DNA from: Paramecium tetraurelia
Lineage: Eukaryota; Ciliophora; Oligohymenophorea; Peniculida; Parameciidae
Assembly (NCBI RefSeq): GCF_000165425.1
Contig: NW_001799544.1
Location: 186,001-250,000 of the forward strand
Length of the DNA stretch: 64,000 nucleotides
Direction of reading: 5' to 3'
Part shown: piece after piece, positions 62,321 through 64,000 of the stretch
How positions within the stretch are numbered: position 1 is the first letter of the stretch
How the letters are laid out: the number at the start of each line of letters is the position of its first letter
The notes under the pieces: generated by a model
Database searches by the model: none
The model's input: only the letters and a program-made list of their open reading frames with translations
Told to the model about the DNA's origin: nothing
Position numbers and translations under genes: made by a program

Positions 62321-64000
62321 TCACATTCTGAAATAATAGATTAAATAAGAATAACCTTAGAATTCTTAGAAGTACTATATAATCGTTGGCTTAATAACGA
62401 TTGGGTTAAATTTTGCCAATTTATTTAAAGTTAAATTTACTTAAAATGAAACATAAATACTCATCATTCCCTTCCCAATACCAAGGATATTAGATCTCCA
62501 GCCAAAACTTCCTGGAAAATATTAATTAATTACTTCTACGAAAACAGAACAATCATTGTTTTGAGTATCATTTTTTGATAAGGTATAAATATGATTGTCG
62601 AATGAAGCAAAGATTGATCTATCAAAACCACAACTATATGATTTGAATTTCTTTTATGGCAAGATGCTATATTTATTAATCTTTTATACTTACTCTATTT
62701 GGTTTCTCTTGCAAGATTTAGCTGAATTTTTATTACTTACAGATTGTCCACATTAATTATATTTGTTGTAACCCCAAGAAAGGTATTGTTCGCTTTAATT
62801 ACTCTTACAAAACACTCTTACTACACAATGATAAGCACCTATTTAAAAATCTCTAAAATTATAAGAACATAATTGTTTACTTAATTTCATATTCGTTCTC
62901 AATATTAATCCTAATTGGATCTAATAAATGAATGATAATCTAGTCATCGAGCTCTGGGCATTTCAGAAACCCAAAGACTTCATGTTCGTTACACCCCCAC
63001 ATATAAAGGTTGTTTTCTAAGGAAAGTGCTGCAAAACAAGAATATCCTGCCTAGATTTACTTAGCCTTTAGATTTATCTTTCTAGGGACCAATTAACTAT
63101 TAGTTTAATCAGCACATTATAAATTAATGGCCTCTTTCTAAGCATTTAGCACCTTGATAATATTGTCCCCAAATAAGTTTTGCATCTTACCCCAAGTATA
63201 CACGTCCCCTAAATCAGATCGGCATATTGATATTTCTTGTCCTGCAGATATATCAACTACAAATATTTAATTATTCTTGAAATAAGAGATTTGTTAAGGC
63301 TACATAGAACTAATGGTCATTCCTAATTGATAATATTATTTGATGTTTACCATTTCCTAATTAACCGTGCTTATTGTATCCCCAAGAAAGTACATTGCCA
63401 TCCACAGTAAGTGCCAATGAATGGTATAATCCACAGGCTATTTTACTAATTGCTCTATCTGTGTTAATGTGATAAGGGGGACTAAGATCAAAATCTTTAA
63501 TTGGATCTACATCGAAATGTTAAGTAATGTTTTCATCATAGAAATTAAGTATGCTACCCCATTAACAGGCCTGGAATCTAGTACTCACCAGTGCCACTGT
63601 ACTAACACTCATATAAACACATACTCTTTTTTGATAGATACATTCCTTATTTATTATTTCTCCAGCAAAACCAAACTATAATCTTCAATTATAAGATAAC
63701 TTTTATCTTCCTCATTTACAATCTATTTTATTTAGAATAGTTCTAAAAATTGATTTGAATCCTCGATTAGGACAGAACTAATAGTCCCTTACAGATAGAG
63801 AGAAAGAGGCTCAGAATATTTAACATATAATTTGATTGGACATAATTCATGATCAGATGACCAACCATATTTATTTTAGGCTTCAACGGATAAGTAGACC
63901 ATTTCATTGAATGGTAATTCGCCTTTAGTTAAAGGGTGATTTCTTGTAAAGGTTAGTGTTTACTATTAAACTTACTCTTTGTTGTTCTGAAATTCGAGCA
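62321..64000 (-). CDS. RCC1-repeat protein (5' part beyond window)
   Basis: Minus strand; the N-terminus lies past base 64000. RCC1/BLIP-type repeats are clear: IACGLYHSLALTVDGNVLSW then GYNKHGQLGNG, DISAGQEISICRSDLGDVYT then WGKMQNLFGDN, and QAGYSCFAALSLENNLYMWG then CNEHEVFGF, with more divergent copies such as YLSWGYNKYNQCGQS. A fibronectin-III-like strand set (NEMVYLSVEAQNKYGWSSDH) precedes them. Introns include about 62860-62890 and 63300-63350, placed only approximately, and frames shift several times, so I list the span as one gene. The stop at 62321-62323 is tentative. RCC1 propellers act as nucleotide-exchange factors or scaffolds. Confidence 0.65.

Overview
The window reads as ciliate macronuclear DNA, most likely Paramecium. 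It is about 70% A+T. Long reading frames appear only if TAA and TAG are read as glutamine and TGA is the sole stop; every gene I could close ends in TGA. Introns are tiny (20-32 nt, GT...AG, usually GTA...TAG). Genes are packed on both strands with spacers often of 11-150 bp. Standard-code ORFs are therefore mostly fragments or shadows, and the models below come from reading the sequence in the ciliate code and splicing by eye. A model was accepted when its intron set restored one frame from ATG to TGA. No tRNA, rRNA, CRISPR array or transposon was recognised.

Layout. 1-17 kb: 3' end of a PPWD1-type WD40-cyclophilin, a decayed gene, a giant cysteine-rich multi-pass surface protein (8.6 kb, with two apparent frameshifts), a short SAS-6-like protein and an anoctamin (TMEM16). 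17-27 kb: a large kinase-like protein, then a minus-strand run of RTF2, a coiled-coil protein and an ankyrin protein, then plus-strand small proteins starting 11 bp from the ankyrin start. 27-41 kb: a Ser/Thr kinase, an EF-hand calpain, an adenylate kinase 8-like protein, a small Gln-rich protein, a C2H2 protein, the CAAX protease STE24, phosphatidylserine decarboxylase, a short-chain dehydrogenase and citrate synthase. 41-53 kb: a channel-like protein with a cyclic-nucleotide-binding domain, an inositol 5-phosphatase, a metallo-beta-lactamase plus cyclic-nucleotide-binding protein with one frameshift, a TFIIIC zinc-finger protein, sedoheptulose-bisphosphatase and a BTB/BACK-like protein. 53-64 kb: ARP8, a FAM21-like WASH subunit, a 1.2-kb AT-rich gap, a two-TM membrane protein, dynein light chain LC8 and an RCC1-repeat protein cut by the window end.

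There is no operon logic: neighbours are functionally mixed, as expected of a compact ciliate genome. Themes that recur are cilia and basal body (SAS6L, AK8, LC8), cyclic-nucleotide and Ca2+ signalling (channel-like protein, MBL-CNBD protein, EF-hand calpain, anoctamin), lipid metabolism (PSD, 5-phosphatase) and chromatin or transcription (ARP8, TFIIIC, RTF2, PPWD1). The observations most worth checking are the MBL-CNBD fusion with its single-base frame break, the CNBD channel that lacks a recognisable K+ filter and carries a zinc knuckle, the altered P-loops of the AK8-like protein, and two divergent gene pairs whose ATGs are 11 and 25 bp apart.
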